The notes: a model not told the origin generated them from the letters alone. A DNA stretch of 64,000 nucleotides from Nematostella vectensis (GCF_932526225.1 NC_064034.1:21107747-21171746); one strand, 5' to 3'. Shown: positions 46,004 to 57,348, counted from the first letter of the stretch. Numbers and translations: made by a program.

Positions 46004-46041
46004 AAATTTATCATCAGAATTTTAATTCTGATGATAAATTT
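46004..46041. repeat. Perfect 18-bp inverted repeat
   Basis: AAATTTATCATCAGAATT and its exact reverse complement are separated by TT. A further single copy of AATTCTGATGATAAA lies at about 46064-46079, next to the second hairpin. Confidence 0.95.
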
Positions 46042-46076
46042 AATGATTATTTAATGATAATTTTAATTCTGATGAT

Positions 46077-46132
46077 AAAAAAAAAAACGAATAATATTAA
46101 AATATTATTCGTTTTTTTTTTTTTTTTTTTTT
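46077..46132. repeat. A-run/T-run hairpin with 11-bp palindromic core
   Basis: Eleven A residues, CGAATAATATT, AA, AATATTATTCG, then 21 T residues. A-run and T-run extend the core stem to about 22 bp with a two-base loop. This could be an AT-rich palindromic insertion or the relic of a folded-back element. Confidence 0.9.
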
Positions 46133-47298
46133 GCAAAGCAAAGTATTTGATTCAGCATGTTTGGATCATTTCTTTCTTGTTAAAAGTTCAAACAAAAAGT
46201 TAAGGTAGCAGCCGTTGTCACCGTGATCGCATTGTACCTATGGTAAGGTGACACATGTATTCATTCTGTGAGCGGCTTCAGGATGCCGCTCTTTGTCGAG
46301 AGGGGCCAACGAATAGGAGTCGGTAACTACGCCACTTTCCACGTGGTTTGAATAATCAGACAACCTAATGATATTATATCCCAGTCTACTTTATAAAGAA
46401 CTCAATCAGTTGAACATTAAAAACGCCGTTTTATTATATAGCAGACCAGTGGAGAAATTAGATGTTCTCAAGAACAAAAAACTAGAAGGGACATCTTTAA
46501 TAGTAATCCTAAAAATCATCACGGCAAAAGTAATTGTATCGGTTGAGAAAACGGATTTCGAAATAAGAACAATCTACAATCTACAATCTATGTAAATTTA
46601 CCTATGTTGTTTCACCCGTTTTTACTATATTTGGTAAAATGCTACGCCGTTTTGGGTATATATTTGGTATAACACATCCTGAGGGGTAAAGAATCATTTA
46701 CCACAATAAGTACACCTCTCACTAGCCCACGGTACGCTTTCTCTATCGGTTTTCTATCCTTTAATTATTTAAAAAAAAACTCAATTGCCGTTATAACAGA
46801 GCTTGTTTCCCGAAATCTCATACAGTGCGTAGCGTCAGAATATGCGTCAGAATATGAAAATCGGAATTCCGAGACATATTTAACTGAAAACCGCAAAACC
46901 ACTAACCCGCAAAACCACTCCCCCCCCCCCCTTCCCCCCGTAGAGATTAAGCTTATAGATTAGGCTAGGAAAGATCGCTTTCTTGACGGAGTATCGACGT
47001 AATGGCTGGCTTATCATGCCAATTGACGACACTTGATAAAAGCGAATTGTACGACCAAAGACCAACTGATACAATCTTAATCTTGTCTGAGTATATCATG
47101 TCTCGTTTAGGATGATCGCCGAAAATATGAGCGTTATACACACGATGAGTAGACAACAACAAGATTTTGTGTACTTTGTGTGTCTCTTTTTATTTTATAA
47201 GAACATTCTTTATAAAAACGTTCAGCCGGATATTTCACTTCGTTCGAGTCGAAGTCGCCCTGCAGTTTTTTTGCCGATGAAGTTCAACTGAGGCAAAC

Positions 47299-47355
47299 CG
47301 GCTATGCCATGCTGACGAGTCCTAATAAGGACGAAACAGCTGTCCATGGTTGCCG
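47299..47355 (+). ncRNA. Type I hammerhead ribozyme, copy 1
   Basis: Core CTGACGA at 47312-47318 and GAAA at 47333-47336 enclose stem II (GTCC 47319-47322 with GGAC 47329-47332, loop TAATAA). Stem III is the minimal ACAG/CTGT (47336-47343) without a loop, as in other animal hammerheads thought to work as dimers. The cleavage triplet GTC ends at 47344. Stem I pairs CCATG (47307-47311) with CATGG (47345-47349) and continues after an internal loop as CGGC (47299-47302) with GCCG (47352-47355). The base at the variable core position is C (CUGACGA), which the consensus CUGANGA allows. Confidence 0.93.
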
Positions 47356-47655
47356 AACTGCACGGGTAATAGACTGTGCTAGCGTCCCGTCTTGGCCCGA
47401 CTGGTGCATACAATGTGTGTATGCTAGTGTGCTTCTAAAGTCCACATTTATGTATACATACTCGCAAGGATAGTTTGGCTATCCGACGGAGTTTTAGACT
47501 AGCAAAGGTCGCATGCGTGATCCGCACAATTGGCATCACGCTAGCCCGGTCGCATCTCTAGATCCCACATGGATCTAAGCTGTGGTTTAAAGCACTTCGT
47601 TCGAGTCGAAGTCGCCCTGCAGTTTTTTTGCCGATGAAGTTTAACTGAGGCAAAC

Positions 47656-47712
47656 CGGCTATGCCATGCTGACGAGTCCTAATAAGGACGAAACAGCTGT
47701 CCATGGTTGCCG
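47656..47712 (+). ncRNA. Type I hammerhead ribozyme, copy 2
   Basis: Same sequence and fold as copy 1, exactly 357 bp downstream. The core CTGACGA starts at 47669, stem II and its loop are unchanged, and predicted cleavage follows 47701. Conservation of every stem and core base in both copies suggests either recent insertion or retained activity. Confidence 0.93.
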
Positions 47713-47804
47713 AACTGCACGGGTAATAGACTGTGATAGCGTCCCGTCTTGGCCCAACTGGTGCCAATCTGTGTATGCTAGTGAGCTTTTAAAGTCCACA
47801 TTTA

Positions 47805-48626
47805 AAAATTCATAGCTTTAATACGACGAGAAGACCACAAGTTATCTCTGATTTATGCAACTCAGCTCCACGGAGTGAGACTGGTAACTATATACCGGTT
47901 GTGAGCTCGTTCATTGGCGCTATCCCTACTTAGCCGTGCTTCCTTTTCTTGAACTGCAGTTAATGTTTCAATGTATAGCATCTTAGAAAAACACTATAGA
48001 TGGTTCAAACGCGCTTCACAAACAATTGTACCTGGCAGTATAGAAAAAGCTTAAAAGTCATATAACGGACTATAAGGGTCAATGTGTAACCACTGTCACT
48101 AAAGAGGGCAAAACTACGCCTTCATGTCTTCAAGTACATCAACCTAATTCAGTTTGGAGGGCAGTCAGAACTGACATCTGAGAAGCATTAAATGTCCTGA
48201 GAGAGAGCAGGTCTTTCGATCTGAAAACGCCGGACTGGGAAAGCATTGAATGTGAAGCCCCTGGTACTGATTAGCCGCGGGCTGCGAACCCATAGGAGCA
48301 GTCTACTTTTTCTTCGCCTTTGTTCTCACCTTTTTCCCACATTAGAGAGCTCAAACCATTAGTTTTATCTTCAAAGATCACAAGAGAATGCTTTCGTAAA
48401 TAAAACCACATTGATTGATTCCGAAAAAGGGTGTTTTCAGACCCCCACGGCTCCAGATCGCAAGTAAAGATAAGGAATAATTCACCTTACACGGAAATCG
48501 ACCCAAAGAGAGCCGCTGACCCTGCCATATGGGTACCTTATGGCATGCGCAGGGCCATCGATATGAGAGATAACAACGAGGCATGTTCGCCACTTGCAAT
48601 AAAAACACTGCAAGAATATGAAGCCA
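47805..48626. other. Intergenic DNA, nothing recognised
   Basis: Sequence between the hammerhead element and the next minisatellite. No open frame with a known domain, RNA gene or transposon end was seen. Confidence 0.45.
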
Positions 48627-48862
48627 GGGGGGTACTCGGGTAAAGACTTGACGCAAGGGGGGTGGGGGTACACTGGTATAGACGTGACGCAAGGGGGGTA
48701 CTCGGGTATAGACGTGACGCAAGGGGGGTCGGGGTATACTGGTATAGACGTGACGCAAGGGGGGTACTCGAGTAAAGACGTGACGCAAGGGGTAGGGGGT
48801 GGGGGTACTCGGATATAGTCGTGACGCAAGGGGAGGGGGAGGGGGTACTCGGGTATAGGCGT
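48627..48862. repeat. G-rich ~30-bp tandem repeat, about 7 units
   Basis: Tandem units of about 30 bp containing GACGTGACGCAAGGGGGG followed by TACTCGGGTATA or TACACTGGTATA; later units carry extra GGGGGT blocks. Runs of five or six G in every unit make the + strand G-rich. Open frames on both strands across it are repeat artefacts. Confidence 0.93.
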
Positions 48863-50015
48863 AAAATATACGTGGTTGTATTCTGATAGGCCCCAGAATG
48901 ACCCTCTTAAAGTCCTATTAGGCTATGACAGGGGCTAATAATAATGTATATAATACTCGTTGCTCGCATGTCTTACCTAACCGTTCTGGCATTGAAATTT
49001 ACGGTGCTCGAATGGTCATCGTCGAAAAGAAATGACGCACATTTGCTCTTTTATTTGTAAGGCTTTATAACTATACTTGAAGGATAAGTGGAATAAGTTG
49101 ATAGGGGGAGGTGTGGGACATGTACCCCTCCTTGCGGCGAGTATAAAATAATTAGAAAACTACAAGATCGCGCATTTCTTTATGTTACAGGGGCTACCGC
49201 CCTAGCAAATCTAAGGTGTAAGGCTATATCTCGGACAGTATTGTAAGATGTTTCCTCTCCGCATTTGTCTGTAAATTTATAATGGTAAATAATCTTGGTA
49301 TTTCGGAGACCGGGGGTAGCCTTGACTTTCTAAACCTTTGAACCAACATGTTATTAAGTTCACTCTCTTGTGGTGTTTTCTTTACACTACAGGAAGCTTT
49401 TGGATGTATTTGTTGCGTTAGGAAGTGAATGGCTTTACCATATGGCTAAGGCTTGACCTCCTCGGCCATCACGGATCGATACACAAACCGCTAAAAGCTG
49501 GATGCGATATAAGTACTTTAGATGATCAGCAGCGGATCTAGGGCGAGAGGGGGAGGGGGAGGGGATTAAACCCCTCTCAGGCTGTCCTCCAGGGAAAGTG
49601 CATGCCTCACGAAATATCACTGATTTTCGGTCAGAGAGTATTTAAAGTTGAAGTTCCTGGGAGGGTATCTTTCTTGAGAATGCATGCCCCCAAACATGTT
49701 ATCGGTGAGAGTCTGAGGGGCCAATGTAACGAAGTATTTGTCATTGGGTCAAGGCCTCCTCTCAGCACAAAGCCATGGATCCGCCCCTGATCTTCCAGTT
49801 GACAGTGGCTTCCCGTGTACTATGCGCTCTGTTTGTTCCAGGCCTTGTTTCATATCTGACTGCGAGGTGATAGATGGGAGTTGGGGTGGGGGATACACCT
49901 ATATATCAACAAAGAGAGCATTAAGACAGTAAGTAAACGATATGAAATTAAGGCGTATTTTCTGGTTACCATCAAAATCAGAACTTGAAATCTGGATTGT
50001 CCGTGTGCCTCTTGA
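48863..50015. other. Intergenic DNA containing one probable MITE
   Basis: No gene recognised. The only defined item is the short inverted-repeat element at 49527-49789, listed separately. Confidence 0.45.
49527..49789. mobile_element. Probable hAT-like MITE (263 bp)
   Basis: The left end CAGCAGCGGATCTAGGG and the right end, read inverted as CAGGGGCGGATCCATGG, form imperfect terminal inverted repeats of the CAGGGGCGGATCC type common in hAT-derived MITEs. There is no coding capacity. I did not find a convincing 8-bp target duplication, so the boundaries are approximate. Confidence 0.5.
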
Positions 50016-50975
50016 GCGCATGTATTTATCACATGGAATAGGGCAAGCGTGTATTTATCACATGGAATAGGGCAAGCGTGTATTTATCACATGGAATAGG
50101 GCAAGCGTGTATTTATCACATGGAATAGGGCAAGCGTGTATTTATCACATGGAATAGGGCAAGCGTGTATTTATCACATGGAATAAGGCAAGCGTGTATT
50201 TATCACATGGAATAGGGCAAGCGTGTATTTATCACATGGAATAGGGCAAGCGTGTATTTATCACATGGAATAGGGCAAGCGTGTATTTATCACATGGAAT
50301 AGGGCAAGCGTGTATTTATCACATGGAATAGGGCAAGCGTGTATTTATCACATGGAATAGGGCAAGCGTGTATTTATCACATGGAATAGGGCAAGCGTGT
50401 ATTTATCACATGGAATAGGGCAAGCGTGTATTTATCACATGGAATAGGGCAAGCGTGTATTTATCACATGGAATAGGGCAAGCGTGTATTTATCACTTGG
50501 AATAGGGCAAGCGTGTATTTATCACATGGAATAGGGCAAGCGTGTATTTATCACTTGGAATAGGGCAAGCGTGTATTTATCACATGGAATAGGGCAAGCG
50601 TGTATTTATCACATGGAATAGGGCAAGCGTGTATTTATCACATGGAATAGGGCAAGCGTGTATTTATCACATGGAATAGGGCAAGCGTGTATTTATCACA
50701 TGGAATAGGGCAAGCGTGTATTTATCACATGGAATAGGGCAAGCGTGTATTTATCACATGGAATAGGGCAAGCGTGTATTTATCACTTGGGATAGGGCAA
50801 GCGTGTATTTATCACTTGGAATAGGGCAAGCGTGTATTTATCACTTGGAATAGGGCAAGCGTGAATTTATCACTTGGAATAGGGCAAGCGTGTATTTATC
50901 ACTTGGAATAGGGCAAGCGTGTATTTATCACTTCGAATAGGGCAAGCGTGTATTTATCACTTCGAATAGGGCAAG
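50016..50975. repeat. 29-bp minisatellite, about 33 units
   Basis: Very homogeneous tandem units containing GCGTGTATTTATCACATGG followed by AATAGGGCAA. Variants cluster toward the right end: CACTTGG replaces CACATGG in the later units and CACTTCG in the last two, which suggests array growth from the homogeneous side. Confidence 0.98.
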
Positions 50976-53473
50976 GCGGATGGTATATGCTGAAAATAAA
51001 GACTTCCTCGCACAACAAAATCTCGGTTCTCGACATGCTCGCAAGGTATGACGGGTATTGACTGTAAATTCTCAGCTAATTAAAGTTGTTTGTACAACCT
51101 GAGATCTGAAAACCTAGACTGTTCTAAAAAAACAATGCGACAAAGAAGAGAATGTCTTCTAGTTCCTTTCTCCTTACTCCTGTCTACTACTTCCCCCCCC
51201 CCCCCCCCCTCCCTCTCCACAGCCTCCTTGTTTTGCCTCGTTCTCGCGCATCGTTACGCTAAACTCGAAGTCCTGGATTCCCGAAGGTGAAGCGCAAAGT
51301 GAGAATCGGTGAAGTATATGTGAAAAACAAATAAGAAATGGTGAAGTATATGTACAAAGCAAATGAGAATCGGTCAAACACAAGCTCAACAAAAAACGAG
51401 ACTGCTGAGCAAAAGCACTGGCACAAAATTACTGGCGTGCGCTTGCGTGGTGTTTAGAATAACTGGCATTCGAAGCATAATATCGCGAGGTCCCCCCTAG
51501 ACACCCATTAGATGGTTCATTTATTCTACAAGCAGTAGGATGCTTAGAGAAGACACACTGATCCGCCACGCCCAAACACTGCAGGGCGGTAAGAGATAAA
51601 GGTTCATTTCAATTACATATTTGTTGAGGCATGAAAGAACTAAACAGGCTATCACACCAAACACGAGAGGCAAAGCTAACAGCTCTAGAGAGGAAAACTG
51701 ACCCTTCCCACTTGAACCTTGTGGATGAGGGAAACGAGTTGGACAATCCTTTCAGAATTATTTAGGATCAATATTACCAGAGTAATAAATCGGCAAAACG
51801 TATTAGTCAGTGTAAGACAAGCCAAAGGAATGAGACACGAGTCTTAAAAAAACAAATTGTTAGGTGAGGCTCTGTTTCGGTGTTTGGGAGATTTTATAAG
51901 TTTTGGCTCTATGTAGCCAAACTGTGCTCCCTTGATTATTGTTTGTACGTTGTTTCTGCCATAGGGTTTATTACGTTAAAAGGTATGGAACGTTTTGATA
52001 GCCTCCTCATTTGGTTTTTAGACATTTCCAAGTTTAAAAGACACGGTGTAATTGGGGAATAACTGAACTCTATTCAAAAGGATATTAAAAGGTTATATCG
52101 TGAGTATTTATGATAAAAGAAATTCGAATTTAACTTCCGTTATTATTACCGTACTTTAACCCTTTGTCTTCACTGCTGAGAGAGCAATTTTGAAATGGCA
52201 TTCAAAGTCGCCATTTTATCAGGAGTATAGAAATACCACTTGACCTTGCAAAGGGCTCCAACCCCAACTATTGTCCAAATAACCAAAACCCGAACTGATA
52301 CAATCAGCCAGACAGCCTCAATCATGGCTAATGTGTACACTTACAGTCAGTCCACGGCTGACATCTGACGCAATGATCTCTATTGTGCCCATTATAGCAT
52401 TACAGCATAATAATTCCCACGATAAGGCCTGTCACTGACCCGCTCAATGTGCAGGGGCCACCAAGGCCACTCTTAGGTAAATTCTTCGTCCTCAAAATGT
52501 TTATGAGTTCTAGTAACGCTCAGAGCTAGGTTTTGAAGATTCTAGTTAATGCTGCTATGCAAGCTAGACCTGCCGCAAACTACATTAGTAGCACGGTTAC
52601 GGCAGCATTACTTAGCAGCTTAAAGCCCAGTTTCACTGACTTTAGAAAACGCCAGTTCACTTCGCAGCTAATAGGCTCGTGGTGCGAGTTCTAGGTTAGT
52701 TTGGTGTGGGCGCGTGGTAAAGCATCTACATATAGGGGGAGGGAGGGGTGAGGCGGTTGCAATGTTCACAAAAAAGAGTAAATAACTATTTATTTTGATG
52801 TTTATATAAACCTTACTTTCGATGTACTTTTTTTTATTAAGGTTAATGTCGTGAACGTTTACCTATACTATTCTACCGTACTATTCTATCGTACTACTAT
52901 TGTACTAATTTTCTCCCCTTGCACTCGTGGGTTATATCTACAGCGAGTGCTGATCAGTGGGTGTTTTTTAATCAGCTTAGAGGAGTGTATGCTCTGCTTA
53001 CACTCATCGCGAAATCGAGTGGTATATTCCCAGTGTTAAAATATAAAACAAACACAAGCGAGAAAACAACACCGGAAGGTTCACAAAAACAACCACAAGT
53101 TCACAAATGCTTACTTAAAAAGTTCACTCTAAGAAGCCAAAAAATCGAAGGGGTTTTCTCATTTGTTAAATATTATTTTGTGGCTGATAATTTCTGTAGT
53201 TCCATTAACAAGATTTTTAGAGAATGTTATTGCACTGTCTCAACAGTAAAACAGGCTTAACAAATGTCAAGTGCTCTGCCAAATTCCGATGCTTCGATAT
53301 ATCCTCCTTTGCGTAGGACTATGCTTCAATTAAATATCCCATTTGCACAGCTTATAGTTTGTATCACGTACGTATGGATAATCAGATATAAGAGGCGTTA
53401 CGTCTGAGCCGCCATGACAGTCTATATACATTGAACTTGTGTACTTCTTTGCGAATAAGATCTAGAAATCTCG
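50976..53473. other. Intergenic DNA, no gene recognised
   Basis: About 2.5 kb between the 29-bp minisatellite and bHLH gene B. There is a C run at 51194-51209 and only short open frames without domain similarity. It probably includes the 3' UTR of bHLH gene B, but no close poly(A) signal was identified. Confidence 0.45.
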
Positions 53474-53920
53474 TCATTTTTTTCGCGAGGAATGTCTCTG
53501 TGGAAGCCCATCCATCGGGTGTTCTCCTACCATCCAAGGCAATTCTCCGGGCACATCCCTCCCCCTTATTTCCTCTCCATCTCCCATCCCCTCTAAGACG
53601 CCATCGAGAAATTGAATGTACTTGACCGCCGTTCGTAAAATCTCAACTTTTGAGAGCTTCTTATCCGGTGGATAGGTTGGTAGCAGTTTGCGAATCTCTG
53701 CAAACGCCAGGTTCACACTTTGTTGCCGCCATCTTTCTTTCTTGTTCGTGACAGTTCGGCTGGGGAATCCTAGCGTAGGGAGACTCGCGAAGGGGCAGTC
53801 CTCACTAGAGGAAAAGGAAGAGGATGGTGATAGCTCAGTAGGCGAGTGAAGAGAACCAGGGATACAGACCTCAAGGTAGTTCTGAGTAGGGAAGTAGCAA
53901 TGTTCCCCCATGGTATACAA
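53474..53920 (-). CDS. TAL/SCL/LYL-family bHLH transcription factor B (single exon)
   Basis: An intact 148-aa intron-free frame. The bHLH domain spans residues 55-108 ([20 protein letters not shown], loop [12 protein letters not shown], helix 2 [19 protein letters not shown]). It is clearly of the TAL group, but the basic region reads [12 protein letters not shown] where gene A has [12 protein letters not shown]. The upstream basic residues are also fewer, so DNA contact may differ. A Ser-rich stretch ([11 protein letters not shown]) precedes the domain, as in gene A. A second in-frame ATG at codon 4 is an alternative start. It is presumed to be a nuclear E-protein partner. Same strand as gene A, opposite to gene C. 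Confidence 0.9.
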   Translation of the reverse strand: MYTMGEHCYFPTQNYLEVCIPGSLHSPTELSPSSSFSSSEDCPFASLPTLGFPSRTVTNKKERWRQQSVNLAFAEIRKLLPTYPPDKKLSKVEILRTAVKYIQFLDGVLEGMGDGEEIRGRDVPGELPWMVGEHPMDGLPQRHSSRKK

Positions 53921-54719
53921 ATCACAGTGTCAACATCGAACGTATTTACAACGCCAGCAGGACTGTCGATACGTAGTCAAGGATTCTAATCCAATTAGAT
54001 GGTAGTATTGTCCTAATGATACGCTATTAACACAGGTTAATTAACCAGAGCCTGCGCGTGAGGTCTTAATAAATCTGACAGGAGCCACTTCTTCTTTCCA
54101 GACCACGCCGTCCGCTCAGTTCTTGGAGCTGTTTCAGTTGCGCGCAGAATTCGTCGAGTGCTCTCACACGCGTCCAAGCTGTGGCTCGCTTTTCCGTTTT
54201 CCTGTTTGCAGGGCCGCTTTCACCTCCTGATAACAATCTAGAGTCAATTCGTTTACTCGCTATTCAAATAACTTGTGATTTCTTGCTGACCAATGCGCGC
54301 GGATGGCAGCAAAACCAGATGTGTGTGGGGTCCGAATAAGTGGCCCCACTGCACGCGATGACGGACCAAGACGACGTTCAAAAGCAAGAGAAAAATTCAC
54401 ATCACTTGCAGTTTTATCTTCCTGTCTACGCAGAGTTCCCACGTTCTGGTAGAATCCCCTGTGGCGGTTAGTCGGCGAACAAAATAACTTATCGTCTTAT
54501 TATGTTTATGTTTCGTCTCGTGTGACTCACGCTCGGGACTCTCAGCCGCAAATTACTCCGCGGATGCTATAATTACTGTTACGGCTACAAGCCTTCTATC
54601 AGTCCCCGGATCGAAACGTCAGCGCGGAAAGCACAAGCACTAATCACTTTGTTAGAACACAAGCGCTGGACAAGAGTCGTTGCTCGGTTACACATACGCT
54701 ATCTTTACGACATCGAGGA
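53921..54719. other. Upstream region of bHLH gene B
   Basis: Noncoding DNA upstream of the minus-strand bHLH gene B, presumably holding its promoter. No TATA box was placed with confidence. Confidence 0.4.
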
Positions 54720-55300
54720 ACATAGAAAGAACCTCGGGTAGGGATGAGAAAACCTCGAGTAGGGAAAAGAGAACCTCGGGTAGGGAAGAGAGAACCTCGG
54801 GTAGGGAAGAGAGACCCTCGGGTAGGGAAGAGAGACCCTCGGGTAGGGAAGAGAGACCCTCGGGTAGGGAAGAGAGACCATCGGGTAGGGAAGAGAGAAC
54901 CCTCGGGTAGGGAAGAGAGACCCTCGGGTAGGGAAGAGAGACCCTCGGGTAGGGAAGAGAGACCCTCGGGTAGGGAAGAGAGACCCTCGGGTAGGGAAGA
55001 GAGAACCCTCGGGTAGGGAAGAGAGACCCTCGGGTAGGGAAGAGAGACCCTCGGGTAGGGAAGAGAGAACCCTCGGGTAGGGAAGAGAGCCCCTTGGTTA
55101 GGGAAGAGAGACCCTCGGGTAGGGAAGAGAGAACCCTCGGGTAGGGAAGAGAGACCCTCGGGTAGGGAAGAGAGAACCTCGGGTAGGGAAGAGAGAACCT
55201 CGGGTAGGGAAGAGAGACCCTCGGGTAGGGAAGAGAGACCCTCGGGTAGGGAAGAGAGTCCCTCGGGTAGAGATGAGACACCCTCGGGTAGGGGAGAGAT
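54720..55300. repeat. 21/22-bp minisatellite, about 27 units
   Basis: Tandem units of CTCGGGTAGGGAAGAGAGAC (21 bp), mixed with 22-bp units that carry an extra A or C (GAGAACCCTC). The purine-rich + strand has no stop codons, so long open frames appear on both strands; on the minus strand these read as LFPTRGS or LSSLPEG repeats up to 236 codons. These are best treated as repeat artefacts. Confidence 0.96.
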
Positions 55301-56139
55301 AACCCAAATAGGGGAGAGGAAACCTAAAAACGGACCAATTTGTTGCATAAACATATCATGATAATATATTATGACATTGGTGTGCGATAACTGATAATGT
55401 TCATGGGTAGGGTTTATAAACCCATCACGTATTGGGTGTGGTCTAGGAAAGCTACATAAATAGGCGCAAATGAACGCATGAGTCCTTCAATACACGTTTC
55501 AGGCTGCCATCAACACGAATCCCCCTCCCCCCCTCTCTCCCCTACCCTACCCTGAAAACCAAAAAGTAACACGCACTGATTTGTAAGGCCTATTGTCGCC
55601 CCGAGGGTTTACAAGCTGTCATTTTGTCGGGCCAATTGTCGGCCAGACCTGTGGAGAACAATCGTGCCTGACACCAAACATCTGTTAGTATTGTCAGACA
55701 CGCCGATTCGTCGGGCCAATTTGTCGGGCCGTTCTCGTATGTGTTTATTTTTTTTAGACGAATCGGCTCGTCTGGATCAGCCTGGTCTAATAACGGAAAG
55801 GCGAAGGATATTTCACACGACAAAAAGACTGCAAAGTGTAAACGAAGCGTTCTCCAATTATTTTTGCGAGATGAAATATTGTTTTGATTAAATCTCTGAG
55901 CTGTTATAGATATGCAGGGGTCATTTTATTATCATAATAATCAGTTCATGAGCAGCTATGGATAGTAATCATGCAATGTGTACGTTTTTTATCTGATAAT
56001 CACTCGCAGATATGTGCGACGTTCGAGCATTGCAGTTTACTTCTCCACTGTCTCAATGACTCGATCTCACGGATAAAATATTCTTTTTTACACTTGAGTC
56101 CCAAAACAACACCCTCATAAGGTGCGACAGCCCTGCGTT
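55301..56139. other. Intergenic DNA
   Basis: No gene recognised. It contains a perfect 14-bp palindrome GGGTTTATAAACCC at 55410-55423, and a stretch near 55620-55730 with repeated TTGTCGGGCCAATT motifs that may belong to a degraded transposon. Confidence 0.4.
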
Positions 56140-56670
56140 CCAGTTCCAGTGAAGCAACCCCAGTCTTGTCTGGTGTCGCGTCCAATGTATCAAAACCACG
56201 TTCCCTTTCAGTATTGCGTTCAGCTCCAATATAGCACCCGCCGTTTTGCGTCTAGTCCCGCAACTAGTTCGCATCTATTCCAAGTTTCAGTATTGCGTCC
56301 TAACCCGCGTCCCATGCCCCCGTTTTGCATCCTAGTTTTGCGTCCAATTTCGCGTCTAATCCCAGCTCCAATATTGCCTTCCAGTTATGCGTCCTAACCC
56401 GCGTCCCGCCCCAGTTTTGCGTCTAGTCCCGCATCTATTCCAAGTTCCAGTATTGCGTCCTTACTCGCGTCCCATGCCCCCGTTTCGTGTCACAGTTTTG
56501 CGTCCAATTTCGCGTCTAATCCCAGCTCCAATATTGCCTCCCAGTTTTGCGTCCTAACCCGCGTCCCACGCCCAAGTTTCGCCTCCCAGTATTGCGTCCT
56601 AACCGGCGTCCCACGCCCAAGTTTCGCGTCCCAGTTTTGCGTCTAGTGTCGCCGTCCTACAGTCCCGCGT
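56140..56670. repeat. Degenerate GCGTCC-rich tandem repeat
   Basis: Loosely repeated blocks such as CAGTTTTGCGTC, CTAACCCGCGTCCCA and CCAAGTTTCGCGTCCCAG over about 530 bp. The longer repeat period is uneven: TTCCAAGTT(T)CAGTATTGCGTCC recurs at about 56278 and 56440. It looks like an old, diverged minisatellite. Confidence 0.8.
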
Positions 56671-57342
56671 ATTCTGTGTGCTCGGTAACTACTGGCCTTT
56701 AAAACTCTCAATGCAAATAAACCATTCTATTAGTTTTTATCTTGGACATTGATCCCTTGAGTAGCATAATTCCTAACTCGAATCTAATTCCACCTAAAGG
56801 ACACCCAGAAATAGGTATACTTAGTATAGCTATACTACGTCCGAGCTTATTCCAATTGAGAATCCTTTTTCGATAAATGAAAACGAGACACAGCAAGATA
56901 AAAAGTTTACCGAGAACTAATTAAAGAGAAGAGGTTTAGAACTCAATCCCTTTAATTCCAATTACGTAAACAAACTGTTTAAAGCTTTCTTAGTGTATTT
57001 AGCGATCATAGCGTCACTGAACAAGTGCCACCAATTGCTCGTTTGCCGATGATAGTGATAAGAAAACTAAACGCGCTCTCTATTGGCCGAGCGCACATCA
57101 CTGGCTACGTTTATCGACTAATTAAGCTAAGCTTCGGTTAAACGTCGACTCGCCGCTAACGTACGTAACACAGGGCAGCGGGAGCTCTGGGAAAACCACC
57201 ATCGTTAGCGTATTCGGGTTTCGACACTAAATGAATAACCGCCTAATGCTTCCTATATTTGGCACGTAAACGTATTTAGTCTCTTCTTCACGTGTCTGTG
57301 AATGCAACCGGATTATTATGCACGCTACGCACAAGTCAGGGG
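56671..57342. other. Upstream region of bHLH gene C
   Basis: Noncoding, presumably regulatory, DNA before the bHLH gene C promoter. No RNA gene or mobile element was identified. Confidence 0.4.
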
Positions 57343-57348
57343 TATAAG
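57343..57348 (+). promoter_or_regulatory. Candidate TATA box of bHLH gene C
   Basis: TATAAG, 102 bp upstream of the ATG at 57445. Transcription would start near 57373, inside the inverted repeat at 57347-57380. Motif and distance only. Confidence 0.45.

Larger units (their letters stand above)
42560..47235. other. Intergenic DNA, no gene recognised
   Basis: AT-rich sequence between bHLH gene A and the hammerhead element. Open frames are short and carry no known domain. The only structures I could define are the two perfect hairpins near 46.0-46.1 kb, listed separately. Confidence 0.5.
47236..47804 (+). mobile_element. Retrozyme-like element: two 0.21-kb direct repeats, each with a hammerhead ribozyme
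   Basis: Direct repeats at 47236-47450 and 47593-47804 are nearly identical and offset by 357 bp, apart from a small indel after ACTGGTGC. Each contains a full hammerhead ribozyme in the same orientation. The spacer 47451-47592 is rich in short self-complementary stems (GGATAG/CTATCC, GTGAT/ATCAC, AGATCC/GGATCT). No protein is encoded. The design matches retrozymes, non-autonomous retroelements whose RNA is cut by paired hammerheads into monomers that circularise. A dimeric satellite or SINE remnant with ribozymes is an alternative. Cleavage at both sites would release 47345-47701, 357 nt. Confidence 0.85.

Noticed and set aside
54644-55354. 236-codon minus-strand open frame with LFPTRGS repeats
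   Set aside because: It is produced by the purine-rich 21/22-bp minisatellite; frames are open on both strands and there is no unique coding sequence around it.
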